Assembly: GCA_018714185.1 (NCBI GenBank)
Contig: DVNT01000047.1
Coordinates: 1 to 64,000, forward strand
Source: Candidatus Aphodousia gallistercoris
Lineage (GTDB): Bacteria > Pseudomonadota > Gammaproteobacteria > Burkholderiales > Burkholderiaceae_F
Direction of reading: 5' to 3'
DNA length: 64,000 nucleotides
Shown here: piece after piece, positions 7,531 to 16,468 of the stretch
Layout of the letters: every line of letters begins with the position of its first letter
Numbering within the stretch: position 1 is the stretch's first letter
Notes under the pieces: model-generated
Databases searched by the model: none
What the model was told of the DNA's origin: nothing
Seen by the model: the letters and a program-made list of their open reading frames with translations, nothing else
Program-made: the position numbers and the translations under genes

Positions 7531-7935
7531 GGCGTTGGATTCGCCATAAAAAGAACCTTCGACATCTTGAATATTCTTCGCTCGAAGCTCTTCTGCACTG
7601 TGCTTTTTCGTGAAATCCCCCTACCCTGAAGGCAGAAGCGGTGCGGCAGACAGTCGCCCCCTTTCCGACATGGGCGAAGGTTTACGACCGACTTTGAAGG
7701 CCGAGGGGAACAAACTCGGGAGTATCGGTTCTCAATAGGCACGGGAAGTCCCTGATGCCGTGCCCGCCGGTAGCCTTGATGCGCGAAAAAGCTTAACGGC
7801 AGGCGAATTTCGACAAGGAGCAGTTGCAAAAACTGCACTAAGGGGAAAAATCGCAAGACCTTTTTAACCGAAATGCGAAAGAAGCAGGCGCTTGCCCTCC
7901 GGTCTTAAGACGGAAGTTCCCGCGCCTTTTTATCT
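7531..7935 (+). ncRNA. Candidate structured leader or small RNA, unknown family
   Basis: About 400 bases without a credible protein gene but rich in local hairpins: GGCG/CGCC (7531-7545), a CCGAG/CTCGG stem (7701-7718), GGCACGG/CCGTGCC (7738-7764), GCAGTT/AACTGC (7820-7836), and a last hairpin with GGCGC/GCGCC ends running into TTTTT (7887-7931). The last hairpin looks like an intrinsic terminator but ends only a few bases before the ATG at 7936. The final 80 bases resemble the segment directly before mrcA (44268-44348). It could be a riboswitch-like attenuator or a separate small RNA. I could not match it to 6S, RNase P, tmRNA or SRP RNA, or to a riboswitch I know. Confidence 0.45.
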
Positions 7936-8604
7936 ATGAATTCCGACACTCTGAATCTACTGATTGACTCGTTTTGGAACATATTGCTGCCCGGTCTGAC
8001 CGTAACGATTCCGCTTACGGCCATTTCGTTTGCTTTTGCCTTGGTCATTGCCATTGCGGTTGCCCTGGTGCAATTTGCCAAAATCCCGGTTCTGACCGAG
8101 CTCTCGCGTCTTTACATCTGGATTATCCGCGGCACGCCCCTTCTGGTGCAGCTGTTTATCGTCTTTTACGGCTTGCCTCACGTCGGCATCCTGATCAACC
8201 CGTTTGTGGCCGCCGTGATTGTCTTTTCCATCAATGAAGGGGCTTACTGTGCCGAAACCATGCGAGCAGCGCTGGAGTCCGTCCCGAAGGGTCAGCTTGA
8301 GGCAGGATTATGCGCCGGCATGAGCTGGCTTCAAACGATTCGGCGCATCGTGCTGCCCCAAGCTTTTCGAACCGCGTTTCCTACCCTGGGCAATTCGCTC
8401 ATAGCCATGGTCAAGGATACGTCGCTTGCCGCCAACATCACCGTGACGGAAATGTTCATGACCACGCAGCGCATTGTTGCGCGCACCTACGAGCCGCTAT
8501 TGCTTTACATCGAGGTCGGCCTCATTTACCTGCTGTTTTGTACCGTCCTCACCCAAGTGCAACGCGCCGGCGAAAAGCGCCTGCAAAAGTTTGGCGAACG
8601 CTAA
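7936..8604 (+). CDS. Polar amino acid ABC transporter permease (TcyL/YecS-like)
   Basis: A 222-residue inner-membrane permease of the HisM/GlnP type with about five hydrophobic segments, and the EAA loop (EGAYCAETMRAALESVPKGQ followed by EAGLCAGMS) that docks the ATPase. Its length equals that of E. coli YecS (TcyL), the cystine permease. With the ATPase and binding protein downstream it forms a complete importer. There is no Shine-Dalgarno before the ATG: the 20 bases upstream are the tail of a terminator-like hairpin. Cystine is the best substrate guess from the binding protein; other polar amino acids are possible. Confidence 0.9.
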   Translation: MNSDTLNLLIDSFWNILLPGLTVTIPLTAISFAFALVIAIAVALVQFAKIPVLTELSRLYIWIIRGTPLLVQLFIVFYGLPHVGILINPFVAAVIVFSINEGAYCAETMRAALESVPKGQLEAGLCAGMSWLQTIRRIVLPQAFRTAFPTLGNSLIAMVKDTSLAANITVTEMFMTTQRIVARTYEPLLLYIEVGLIYLLFCTVLTQVQRAGEKRLQKFGER

Positions 8605-8616
8605 GGAAGGTGCACC

Positions 8617-9351
8617 ATGCTTGAAATTCACGACCTGCACAAGTCCTTCGGTACGCAAGAAGTGATCAAAGGCGTTGACCTGGCAATCGACAAAGGCGAT
8701 GTCGTTGCCATTATCGGTCCGAGCGGCTCGGGTAAAACGACGCTTCTGCGCTGCCTGAACTTTCTGGAAAAGGCCGATCGCGGACAGATGGTCTTTGACG
8801 GCGAAATCTTTGACATGAGCCGTATGCACCGCAAAGATATTCTGAGAATCCGGCAAAAAACGGCCTTCGTTTTTCAAAATTACAACTTGTTTTTAAATAA
8901 AACGGCTCTGGAAAATATCACCGAAGGGCTTATTGTGGGCCGCGGCGTTTCCCGCCGTCAAGCTCAGGAAAAAGCCCGAGCGCTGCTTAAGCGGGTGGGG
9001 TTGTCCGAACGGGAAGGCTATTACCCGAGCTCGCTTTCGGGCGGGCAGCAACAGCGCGTTGCCATCGCCCGTGCGATGGCTGCCGACCCGGAAATTATTT
9101 ATTTTGACGAGCCGACTTCTGCACTGGATCCGGAATTAACGCAAGATGTTTTGGACCTGATGCGGCAGCTCGCCGACGACGGCATGACGATGCTCGTTGT
9201 CACCCACGAGATGAGCTTTGCACGCGATGTCGCCAATAAAGTGATCTTTATGGAAGGCGGCCGCATTGTCGAAACGGGCCGGGCAAAAGAATTTTTCGCC
9301 CACCCGGCAGACAAGCGCAGCAAAGCTTTTTTGCGCTTAACCGATGTGTAG
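8617..9351 (+). CDS. Polar amino acid ABC transporter ATP-binding protein (TcyN/YecC-like)
   Basis: A 244-residue ABC ATPase. Walker A is GPSGSGKTT, the signature LSGGQQQRVAIARA, Walker B IIYFDEPTSALDP, and the switch histidine is in VVTHEM. It begins 12 bases after the permease behind AAGGAAGG. It energises the importer of which the flanking genes are permease and binding protein. The sequence type (GlnQ/HisP class) fits polar amino acids. Confidence 0.95.
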   Translation: MLEIHDLHKSFGTQEVIKGVDLAIDKGDVVAIIGPSGSGKTTLLRCLNFLEKADRGQMVFDGEIFDMSRMHRKDILRIRQKTAFVFQNYNLFLNKTALENITEGLIVGRGVSRRQAQEKARALLKRVGLSEREGYYPSSLSGGQQQRVAIARAMAADPEIIYFDEPTSALDPELTQDVLDLMRQLADDGMTMLVVTHEMSFARDVANKVIFMEGGRIVETGRAKEFFAHPADKRSKAFLRLTDV

Positions 9352-9373
9352 CAATTACTGAGGAGTTTTTTAG

Positions 9374-10204
9374 ATGCATTCCCTTTTGAAAACCATCACC
9401 CTGGCGGCAGCAGCCGTTGCTGCCGGCGCCATGCTATGCGCCTGCTCGCCCTCGGAAGACTCGGGCGAAACCGCCAAGACAACGACCGCCCAACAGGATT
9501 TGCTCGAAACCATCCGCTCGCGCGGCAAGATTGTTATTGCGACCGAAGGGACATGGGCGCCTTGGACCTTCCATGACGAAAGCGGCAAACTCACGGGCTA
9601 TGATATTGAAGTGGGGCGCCTCATTGCCGAAAAGCTCGGCGTCAAGCCTGAATTCATTGAAGGCAAATGGGACGGCTTACTTGCCGGCATCGAAGCCGGC
9701 CGCTACGACATTATGATTAACGGCGTAGACATGACGCCGGAGCGCGAAAAAGCCTACCGCTTCACTCAACCGTACGCCTTTAACCGCACGGCGGTCATTG
9801 TCAACGAGCAAAACGACACGATCCGCAGCATGCAAGACCTCAAGGGCAAACAAACGGCCAATACCATTTCGAGCACCTACGCGGAATTAGCCGAGCGGTA
9901 CGGGGCCAAAGTCCTCGGGGTGGATGACTTGAACCAAACGTTTGAGTTGCTTCTGAGCGGACGCATCGATGCAACGCTCAATGCGGAAGTCACCTATTAC
10001 GACTACAAAAAGGTTCATGCCGAGGCGCCCATCAAGATTGCCGTCATAGCCGACGAAACCACCTCCGTGGGTATCCCCCTTCGGCGGGAAAATACGGAAA
10101 AGCTCTGCGAGGAACTCAACAAAATTTTGTCTGACCTCCACAATAACGGTACCCTCAGCCGGCTTTCCGAACAATTCTTCGGTACCGACATCTCCAAGAA
10201 ATAA
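9374..10204 (+). CDS. Amino acid (probably cystine) substrate-binding lipoprotein
   Basis: A 276-residue family-3 solute-binding protein. The N-terminus is hydrophobic and ends in AMLCACS, so it may be a lipoprotein cleaved at the second Cys or have an ordinary signal peptide. The mature part starts LLETIRSRGKIVIATEG and contains the family block GKLTGYDIEVGRLIAEKLG and the segment WDGLLAGIEAGRYDIM, both close to those of cystine binders FliY/TcyA. It captures the ligand for the permease and ATPase encoded upstream. A strong terminator follows. Confidence 0.88.
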   Translation: MHSLLKTITLAAAAVAAGAMLCACSPSEDSGETAKTTTAQQDLLETIRSRGKIVIATEGTWAPWTFHDESGKLTGYDIEVGRLIAEKLGVKPEFIEGKWDGLLAGIEAGRYDIMINGVDMTPEREKAYRFTQPYAFNRTAVIVNEQNDTIRSMQDLKGKQTANTISSTYAELAERYGAKVLGVDDLNQTFELLLSGRIDATLNAEVTYYDYKKVHAEAPIKIAVIADETTSVGIPLRRENTEKLCEELNKILSDLHNNGTLSRLSEQFFGTDISKK

Positions 10205-10225
10205 TCGATTTTTCCCCATTGCCAA

Positions 10226-10258
10226 CCCGGCCGATCGGAAAACGGCCGGGCTTTTTTT
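10226..10258 (+). terminator. Terminator after the amino acid ABC operon
   Basis: CCCGGCCG (10226-10233) pairs with CGGCCGGG (10243-10250), followed by CTTTTTTT. A classical intrinsic terminator. Confidence 0.93.
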
Positions 10259-10356
10259 CCTGCCTAAATTTCAAGAATTCGTCCTATACTAAATCGTAAA
10301 GAGATCCGGTTCGGGTGCGTTTTCGCCCGATGTTTTCTTCAAAAGGTCGTGTTGTT

Positions 10357-11781
10357 ATGTCTTACGATTTTGAAAAAATTTATATCAACGGACAATGGGT
10401 TGATTCCGATAGCGGTGAGTTCATCGAAGTGGAAAATCCGGCCACGCTGGAACATTTTGCCCGCGTGCCCGACGGCAATGCCAACGACATTGACCGGGCG
10501 GCGCAAGCCGCTCACGCCGCCCTTGCCGCTTGGTCGGCCGTGCCGCTGCAAGAGCGCATTGTGCTCATGAAAAAAATGCTCAAACTCTTTGAAAGCTACC
10601 AAGACCAGATCGTGGAGCTTGAAGTCAAAGAGCTCGGCTCGCCGGTGGAGTTTGCCACGGAAAGCCATTGCCTGTACCAGTACACGCGCACGCGCTCCTA
10701 TATCGAAGCGGCCGAAAGCTTGGTACTTGAAAAATCCTTGCCGCTTAGCCAAGTCTACCGAGAACCGATCGGCGTCGTCGGCTGCATTACGCCTTGGAAC
10801 TACCCCTTGGGACAAGTGGTCCAAAAAGTGATTCCGGCCATTTTGATGGGCAATACGGTCATTCTCAAGCCGAGCCAGCATACGCCGTTGACCTGCTATC
10901 TGCTTGTTGATGCGTTTGACAAAGCGGGCTTCCCTGCCGGCGTTATCAACTTGGTAACAGGCCGCGGTTCCAAAGTCGGAGACGCCATTGCCTCGCATCC
11001 CTTGGTCAACATGGTCTCCTTTACCGGCTCGACCCGCGTGGGCATTCAGTTAAGCCAAAGGGCCCTGGAGTCGCTCAAACACATCAGCCTTGAGTTAGGC
11101 GGCAAGTCCCCCTTCATTTGGCTGCCGATGAAGGACTATGCCCCGGCGGTCTCGAAGCTGTTTAGCTCCATTTTCTTGAATTCCGGTCAAACGTGCACGG
11201 CTTTTTCCCGCCTGCTCGTGCCCGAACAAGATTTAGAAAAAGTCAAAGCGACGCTTTTAGCGCATGTGGGCGAATACACGGTAGGCGACCCCACCGATAG
11301 CCGCAACAAGCTCGGCCCGCTCTCCTCGAAAGCGCAGTTTGAAAAAGTCGCAAGTTATATCCGTTTGGGTTTGGAAGAAGGCGCAACCCTGCTGTCCGGG
11401 GAAATCCCCACCGACTGCTCCAAAGGCTATTACGTCAAGCCCACCATTTTCACTAATGTAAAAAACAGCATGCGGATTGCGCGTGAGGAAATCTTCGGGC
11501 CGGTGCTTTGCGTGATTACTTATAAGGATGTTGAAGAAGCTATCGCCATTGCAAACGATACCCCCTATGGATTAAATGCGGCGGTTTACGGTCCGAAGGA
11601 TGAAGCCATGGCCGTAGCCCGTCGCATTCAAGCGGGAAACGTTTACATCAACGATGCCCCCCGCGATGTGCTGGCCCCCTTCGGCGGCTATAAGCAAAGC
11701 GGCATCGGGCGCGAGGGCGGCGTGGCCGGCCTTTTGGAATTTACCCAATTGAAGGCCATTTTTAACCACAGCAGCTACTAA
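10357..11781 (+). CDS. NAD(P)-dependent aldehyde dehydrogenase
   Basis: A 474-residue member of the aldehyde dehydrogenase superfamily, oxidising an aldehyde to its acid. I start at the ATG at 10357 (MSYDFEKIYINGQWV); the tracked start adds 14 unlikely residues. The general-base glutamate lies in LELGGKSPF and the nucleophilic cysteine in NSGQTCTAFSR; the cofactor motif TGSTRVG is present. It is a single-gene unit between two terminators or convergent ends. A PuuD-like hydrolase lies nearby, which could hint at polyamine-derived aldehydes, but nothing fixes the substrate. Confidence 0.93.
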   Translation: MSYDFEKIYINGQWVDSDSGEFIEVENPATLEHFARVPDGNANDIDRAAQAAHAALAAWSAVPLQERIVLMKKMLKLFESYQDQIVELEVKELGSPVEFATESHCLYQYTRTRSYIEAAESLVLEKSLPLSQVYREPIGVVGCITPWNYPLGQVVQKVIPAILMGNTVILKPSQHTPLTCYLLVDAFDKAGFPAGVINLVTGRGSKVGDAIASHPLVNMVSFTGSTRVGIQLSQRALESLKHISLELGGKSPFIWLPMKDYAPAVSKLFSSIFLNSGQTCTAFSRLLVPEQDLEKVKATLLAHVGEYTVGDPTDSRNKLGPLSSKAQFEKVASYIRLGLEEGATLLSGEIPTDCSKGYYVKPTIFTNVKNSMRIAREEIFGPVLCVITYKDVEEAIAIANDTPYGLNAAVYGPKDEAMAVARRIQAGNVYINDAPRDVLAPFGGYKQSGIGREGGVAGLLEFTQLKAIFNHSSY

Positions 11782-11788
11782 CAGTCCC

Positions 11789-13297
11789 TTACCCGCCCAG
11801 GCCGCCATCTCGACGGCTTGGGCTTTTTCGTGCCTTATCGGGGAAAAAGACGGCCGAGGGCTCCGCCGGGGCCGTCAGCAAGGCGACAATGACAAACACC
11901 AAGGCTGAAATCGCCAAAGACGGCACGACGGCGTGCCAACCGCCCAACGGCCAATGACACAGTCCGGCCCCCAAGTAAAAAAGCAAACCGGCCGTCACAG
12001 AGGCAAAGGCTGCCTTAGCCGTAGCCCGTGCCCAGAAGAGCCCGCCAATCAGCGGACATAAAAAGGCAATCTCCAATCCGCCGAAGGCAAACAAATTAAT
12101 CCAGGCAATCAGATCTAAGGGGAAAATAGCCAAAATAAGAGCCAGTGCTCCCAGCCCGAAGGTGCAGCCCTGCGCACGACGCAAAAGGCCATCGCGGCCT
12201 TTCTCGGGGGCCAGTCGGATGAAAATGTCTTTGATGATTGCCGAAGAGGCGGCAATGAGCAAAGAACTCACCGTTGACATGGTGGCAGCCAAAGGACCGA
12301 TGAGCGTCAAACCGGCCATCCAAGGCGACATGTGGTGGGCAATAAGGTAAGGAATCATGGCATCGGTATTGCCGCCGAAGGCTGCTTCCTCGGGCAGTAC
12401 GGCCCTCGCTAAAAAACCCATCATGGTCATACCGATCATCAGCGCTCCGCACACGACCGTAGCCACCAGCATTGCCCTTTTCAGATCTTCGCTTTTTTTG
12501 TACGCCAAGCACCGAACGGCCGACTGCGGCAAGGCGGCCGTGGCAAAGCCGACTAAAATCCACGCAGAAAAAAGTAAACTCCACGGCAAGGCGCCGTTGG
12601 AAGTCGGGGAAAACAGTCCGATGTCATGTTGCTCATCCGCTGCATGGATTTGCTCGATAAGCCTGTCCCAACCGCCGGCTTCTTGAACAATCGAGGAACC
12701 TAAAAAGAACATGCCGGCCACCATAAGCACGGCGCAGGCGGCATCGGTCAGGGCTACCGCGCGAAAGCCTCCGAAACTCGTATAGAAGACGACAATCAAG
12801 CCGAAAATCAGTAATCCGGGAACGTAACCGATGCCGGCAGCCTGCGAGATGATCTGAGCCCCTCCGATAAATTGCCCGACCATCATAGCCGTAAAAAAGA
12901 TAAGCAATAGGGCAGCCAAGTAGATCGCCAAAGCGCGGCTTTGAAATCGAGCGGCCAACACGTCTATCACGGTGACGGCCCCCAGGCGCCGCCCGATCAG
13001 CGCGAGCTTGCTGCCAAGCACCCCCAGCACCAGAAAGCCCGTAATAATTTGAGGCGCAGCAAAGGCCACCCACCCCAAACCGAAACGCCAAGCCAGTCCC
13101 GGGCCGGAAACAAACGAACTCACTGAACCGTAGGTTGCCACCAAAGACATGGCCAACACGAAACCCCGCAAACTGCGGCCGCCTAAAAAATATTCCGACA
13201 GAAATCCCGTCTCAGGCTTGTCACGCGATCGCAGGCTAAGCCAAACAAGAAAGGCAAAGAAAACAAGGATAGGCGCAAAAATCTCCAACGCCCTCAT
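11789..13297 (-). CDS. panF: Sodium/pantothenate symporter PanF
   Basis: A 502-residue sodium:solute symporter with about 12-13 hydrophobic segments. The N-terminal region (EYFLGGRSLRGFVLAMSLVATYGSVSSF) and the later segments VQFIGGA-like GQFIGGAQII, GLPHTAVR-like AALPQSAVRCLAYK and IIKDIF follow E. coli PanF closely. Its start overlaps the stop of the small YhdT-family gene by ATGA, the same pairing known in enterobacteria. It imports pantothenate with sodium for coenzyme A synthesis. Convergent with the aldehyde dehydrogenase gene, with only 7 bases between them. Confidence 0.9.
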   Translation of the reverse strand: MRALEIFAPILVFFAFLVWLSLRSRDKPETGFLSEYFLGGRSLRGFVLAMSLVATYGSVSSFVSGPGLAWRFGLGWVAFAAPQIITGFLVLGVLGSKLALIGRRLGAVTVIDVLAARFQSRALAIYLAALLLIFFTAMMVGQFIGGAQIISQAAGIGYVPGLLIFGLIVVFYTSFGGFRAVALTDAACAVLMVAGMFFLGSSIVQEAGGWDRLIEQIHAADEQHDIGLFSPTSNGALPWSLLFSAWILVGFATAALPQSAVRCLAYKKSEDLKRAMLVATVVCGALMIGMTMMGFLARAVLPEEAAFGGNTDAMIPYLIAHHMSPWMAGLTLIGPLAATMSTVSSLLIAASSAIIKDIFIRLAPEKGRDGLLRRAQGCTFGLGALALILAIFPLDLIAWINLFAFGGLEIAFLCPLIGGLFWARATAKAAFASVTAGLLFYLGAGLCHWPLGGWHAVVPSLAISALVFVIVALLTAPAEPSAVFFPDKARKSPSRRDGGLGG

Positions 13298-13563
13298 CCG
13301 TCAATCTCCGCCGATACAGATTCCAAGTGATTGTCCCTGAAAAAGAACCGAACCAAAAGGCCCACAACAAGAATGGAAAAGAAATACCCTCCGATACAGG
13401 AGAGCCAAAACCACAGCGGCAAGCCAAACCACACCGTCAGACTATCTTTAGCCCAGTAGATACTTGCCCAAAAAAACAGCGTAATCAGCACGGCCGCCGC
13501 CACGCTGCAAAGCGCCTCTTTGTCGGCTTGCTTTAACGCTTTTTCATAAAGGACGGTTTTCAA
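13294..13563 (-). CDS. yhdT: YhdT-family (DUF997) small membrane protein
   Basis: An 89-residue protein with two hydrophobic segments (CSVAAAVLITLFFWASIYW and LPLWFWLSCIGGYFFSILVVGLLV), matching the YhdT/DUF997 family found ahead of panF. It starts at TTG (13563) with a good GGGAG seven bases upstream. The stop overlaps the panF start, indicating coupled translation; it may assist the symporter, but its role is not known. Confidence 0.85.
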   Translation of the reverse strand: MKTVLYEKALKQADKEALCSVAAAVLITLFFWASIYWAKDSLTVWFGLPLWFWLSCIGGYFFSILVVGLLVRFFFRDNHLESVSAEIDG

Positions 13564-13650
13564 TAGCGGACTCCCACAGAAAAGGCCGGTTCACCGCAGT
13601 ATAGCGAACAGGCCCGGACTTGCAAAAATTGCCCGCTAAAGGCTCGATGT

Positions 13651-14352
13651 TTAACAAGCCTGAATAAAACGCTTGATCAACTCCAAGTTTTCCGGACGTC
13701 CTTGGTAAATTCGTTCCGGATGCCATTGAACCGCCATCAAAAAGTCCTCCTTCGGGGCCCACACGGCCTCAACAATTTGATCGGTCACCGAACGGGCCAT
13801 TACGTCAAGCAACGGCGCCACCCGATCAACGGCCTGGTGATGGTAGCTATTGACCGTCATGCGCTTTTGACCGACCAAGGCCATCAAAGGAGAACCCTCC
13901 ACGAGTTCCACCTCGTGCATGCTCGGAGCCGCCGGCGGCATGTAGCGGTGTTCCGTCGGCGTTTTGACTTGGCTCGGGATATCTTCGATGAGCGTACCGC
14001 CCAAAGCGACATTAATCAGCTGCATGCCTCGGCAGATACCGAAAATCGGACGATGAGCCTTGTGCGCAGCATCAAAAAGCGCCAACTCCATTACGTCACG
14101 CACTTCGGCTTTCGACTGGCAACGTTCGACTTTTTCGTAATCGTAGTAATCGGGAGAAATGTCTTGTCCGCCCGTAAATAAAAAGCCCTGGCAGCGGGCA
14201 AGCGCCTCATCAATCGCCTCGGGCGAGCTGTTAAGCGAAAGCACCATCGGCATGCCGCCTGCATCCCAAATCAGCTCCATATAGTTTTGCCACATCCAGC
14301 CACAGTTTTTTACGCTATCCCAAAGGGACGTTACGCCGATTAACGGTCTCAT
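13651..14352 (-). CDS. PuuD-like class I glutamine amidotransferase (peptidase C26)
   Basis: A 233-residue enzyme of the gamma-glutamyl-gamma-aminobutyrate hydrolase family. The start is the ATG at 14352 behind AAGGAA (MRPLIGVTSLWDS); the tracked start adds 16 residues. The nucleophile elbow is GICRGMQLINVALGG with the cysteine in GxCxG, and the His-Glu pair is in QWHPE, so all three catalytic residues are present. The family hydrolyses gamma-glutamyl amide bonds. The preceding gene encodes an M20 peptidase on the same strand; together they may recycle gamma-glutamyl compounds, but the substrate is unproven. Confidence 0.88.
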   Translation of the reverse strand: MRPLIGVTSLWDSVKNCGWMWQNYMELIWDAGGMPMVLSLNSSPEAIDEALARCQGFLFTGGQDISPDYYDYEKVERCQSKAEVRDVMELALFDAAHKAHRPIFGICRGMQLINVALGGTLIEDIPSQVKTPTEHRYMPPAAPSMHEVELVEGSPLMALVGQKRMTVNSYHHQAVDRVAPLLDVMARSVTDQIVEAVWAPKEDFLMAVQWHPERIYQGRPENLELIKRFIQAC

Positions 14353-14454
14353 TGCCAATTCCTTAAAAAAATCCCCACGGAAACCTTTATCAGTCTCCAT
14401 GGGGAAAGCAGTTTAATACAGGATGCGCTTTTTTACCGCGATCCTGCCGTGCTT

Positions 14455-15723
14455 TTAGTCAACCTTCTTGGGAAGCAAGGGAGCTTCGCCTTCTACACCG
14501 ACCAAAGCCAAAGCACTAAGCGTTAGCAGTTGGGGGCCCTTTTGCGTATCGACCATTTCAAAGAATTCTTTCAAGTTGTGGGCATTCTCAGCATGCCCGC
14601 CCGAGCACAAGCACGTCGACGGAATGTTCGCGCTCATCGGAGCGTTGGCATCGGTCGAAGAGCGGACGTATTGCGTGAGCTCGATCCCCAATGTCTTTTG
14701 AGCGCTTCGAGCCACTTGCAAAACAGGGCAATCATGCGGACGGGTCCCGGCGGGGCGATCACCGATCGCCGTCTTCGTTACCTTGAGCAAGCGCTCCGGA
14801 TCCTGGATATTCCAAGAAGCATTTTCTTCGGCTACAGCCTCGTCAAACTTAGCCAAAATTTCAGCCTCGATGGCGAGCAGGCAGTTGTTGTCGAAGCTGC
14901 GCATATCGATTTCCACTTCACAGTGTGCGGCAATGGCGTTTACCGTCGTGCCGCCCTTGATCGTGCCCACCGTCCAAGTGGTCTTCGGATCGGCGGCAGG
15001 ACGCAAATCGGCAAACTTCGAAATGGCCCGGGCCATTGCATGAATCGCGCTCGGCATCTTGCCGTATTCGGCAAAGCTGTGGCCGCCCAAGCCGTCGATG
15101 CTCACGCGCCAACGGTGCGAGCCCGTAGCACCGTAGAGCACGCGGCCCACATCGGTCGAGTCAACGGCAATGAAACCGTCGATTTTGTTATTTTTAACGA
15201 GGAACTTGGATCCGCGGATATCTCCGTTGCCTTCCTCGCCGACCGTGCCGACAAACCAAATGTCGCCCTGGGTTTGAATTTGGGCCTCTTCAAGGCCGCG
15301 CAAAACTTGTAAAATCGCACGCAAGCCGCTGCAGTTATCCCCAATACCGGGGGCCGAGTAGCGGATACCGTCCTTTTTGACCGTCACGTCCGTGCCTTCA
15401 GGGAAAACCGAATCCATGTGGGCTCCGAGCACCAAAATCGGACCGTTTTCCATCACACCCTTGCGAACGCCGATCACATTGCCGATATCGTCCATTCTGA
15501 CATCGGTCAGACCGTACGCCTTCATGCGCTGCATCACCGAACGGGCCCGCTGCTCTTCCTTAAAAGTCGGGGCCGGAATTTCACACAGCTCGACTTGCTC
15601 GTCCATAGCCCTTTGCACGTCACGTTGAGCAATTTCAAAGGCTTGGCGAACCTTAGGCATTTGGGCCACTTTCTGCACTTGAGCCAATACGGCTTCACTT
15701 AAAGGGGGAAGTTCTTTTGCCAT
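14455..15723 (-). CDS. M20-family zinc metallopeptidase (PepT-like)
   Basis: A 422-residue cytoplasmic peptidase of the M20 family. Metal ligands and catalytic residues appear in order: GAHMDSV (His-x-Asp), GIGDNCSG (bridging Asp), VGEEGNGDIRG (catalytic Glu-Glu), AVDSTD, and the C-terminal GGHAENAHNLKE histidine. A dimerisation (lid) domain lies between. It is closest in style to peptidase T and related M20 aminopeptidases. No signal peptide. A weak hairpin (CAGGAT/ATCCTG arms, about 14421-14448) separates it from the amidotransferase gene downstream. Confidence 0.9.
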   Translation of the reverse strand: MAKELPPLSEAVLAQVQKVAQMPKVRQAFEIAQRDVQRAMDEQVELCEIPAPTFKEEQRARSVMQRMKAYGLTDVRMDDIGNVIGVRKGVMENGPILVLGAHMDSVFPEGTDVTVKKDGIRYSAPGIGDNCSGLRAILQVLRGLEEAQIQTQGDIWFVGTVGEEGNGDIRGSKFLVKNNKIDGFIAVDSTDVGRVLYGATGSHRWRVSIDGLGGHSFAEYGKMPSAIHAMARAISKFADLRPAADPKTTWTVGTIKGGTTVNAIAAHCEVEIDMRSFDNNCLLAIEAEILAKFDEAVAEENASWNIQDPERLLKVTKTAIGDRPAGTRPHDCPVLQVARSAQKTLGIELTQYVRSSTDANAPMSANIPSTCLCSGGHAENAHNLKEFFEMVDTQKGPQLLTLSALALVGVEGEAPLLPKKVD

Positions 15724-15853
15724 GGATATCTCCTAATAAACCAGTCCGTCGCTCAGGTGCGCGAACATGAGCGTAGACGGAGCATTCGAAACAAGGACAA
15801 AATCGTCCGATTAATCTATTTGATTTTAAAGAAGGAGACTGTTAAGGAGAAAG

Positions 15854-16390
15854 TTAATGTTTGCTCCAATGAGAACTTTTCTCAGATTTTTGTGCCTGCG
15901 GGCCGCAAAGCCTATAGATGATTTGCCTTGCAATACGTTCGCAGTCTCGGATATGGGCTTCGCCCAAATATTTCAGGGCGGCATAGCCTAAAGCGGCGGC
16001 CGTAGCCTGCCCCACCACCGGCATCCAACGCGCAGCTTGCTTGGCACTCATTCGCACCCCGACCGTTTTCAGCACCGACACGGCCAGTTGCGATGTCACG
16101 ACCTTGCCGGCAAGCAGCGTTCCCGCCCACGTTATCGCCTCGTAAGCCAAAACCCGTTCGGAGCTGGAAAGTCGGGCAATCTGCTCCGGCGTCAATCCGA
16201 ACTCCTTATTGATATGATCAATCATTTTGATCATGACGGACACATCCACGAGCATGTCAACGCCCGGCACCGGCACAAGCGTTGCGCCGGCCGACAGCAA
16301 AGCCTGCCTGGCGACGTGCCTTCGGGCCCGCTCGGAGGCGGCAGCCACAGCCTCTTCACTTGTAGGAATTGTCGGTAAATAATTGACCAT
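15854..16390 (-). CDS. DUF697/EcsC-like hypothetical membrane-associated protein
   Basis: A 178-residue protein I cannot assign with certainty. It has two weakly hydrophobic Ala/Gly/Val-rich stretches (ALLSAGATLVPVPGVDMLVDVSV and the later VVGQATAAALGYAALKYL). The pattern PVPGVDMLVDVSVMIKMIDHI resembles the DUF697 domain attached to some GTPases and found alone in many proteobacteria. No Shine-Dalgarno is seen before the ATG. It is divergent from hemA, with 78 bases between. Its function is unknown. Confidence 0.65.
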   Translation of the reverse strand: MVNYLPTIPTSEEAVAAASERARRHVARQALLSAGATLVPVPGVDMLVDVSVMIKMIDHINKEFGLTPEQIARLSSSERVLAYEAITWAGTLLAGKVVTSQLAVSVLKTVGVRMSAKQAARWMPVVGQATAAALGYAALKYLGEAHIRDCERIARQIIYRLCGPQAQKSEKSSHWSKH

Positions 16391-16468
16391 AAGGAAAATT
16401 TAATTCATTCGCTATAAACTTACGCACCTAATTTGGATTGTAGGGTAACTTTTTCCTTTTTTCTTTCC

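Noticed and set aside
7473-7856. Minus-strand ORF of 127 residues in the leader region
   Set aside because: The sequence is irregular in composition, has no motif and no Shine-Dalgarno, and lies over a hairpin-rich region with a plus-strand promoter.
7600-7900. RNase P RNA, tmRNA, 6S or SRP RNA identity for the long leader
   Set aside because: A short string (CAGACAGTCGCC) recalls the start of RNase P RNA, but the universally conserved GAGGAAAGTCC element and the pairing partner near the 3' end are missing. The tmRNA tag and CCA end, the 6S central bubble sequence and the SRP tetraloop region are also absent.
10357-14352. A complete Puu-type putrescine pathway from the aldehyde dehydrogenase and PuuD-like genes
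   Set aside because: The two genes are on opposite strands and separated by panF and yhdT, and puuA and puuB partners are absent, so the link is too weak to claim.
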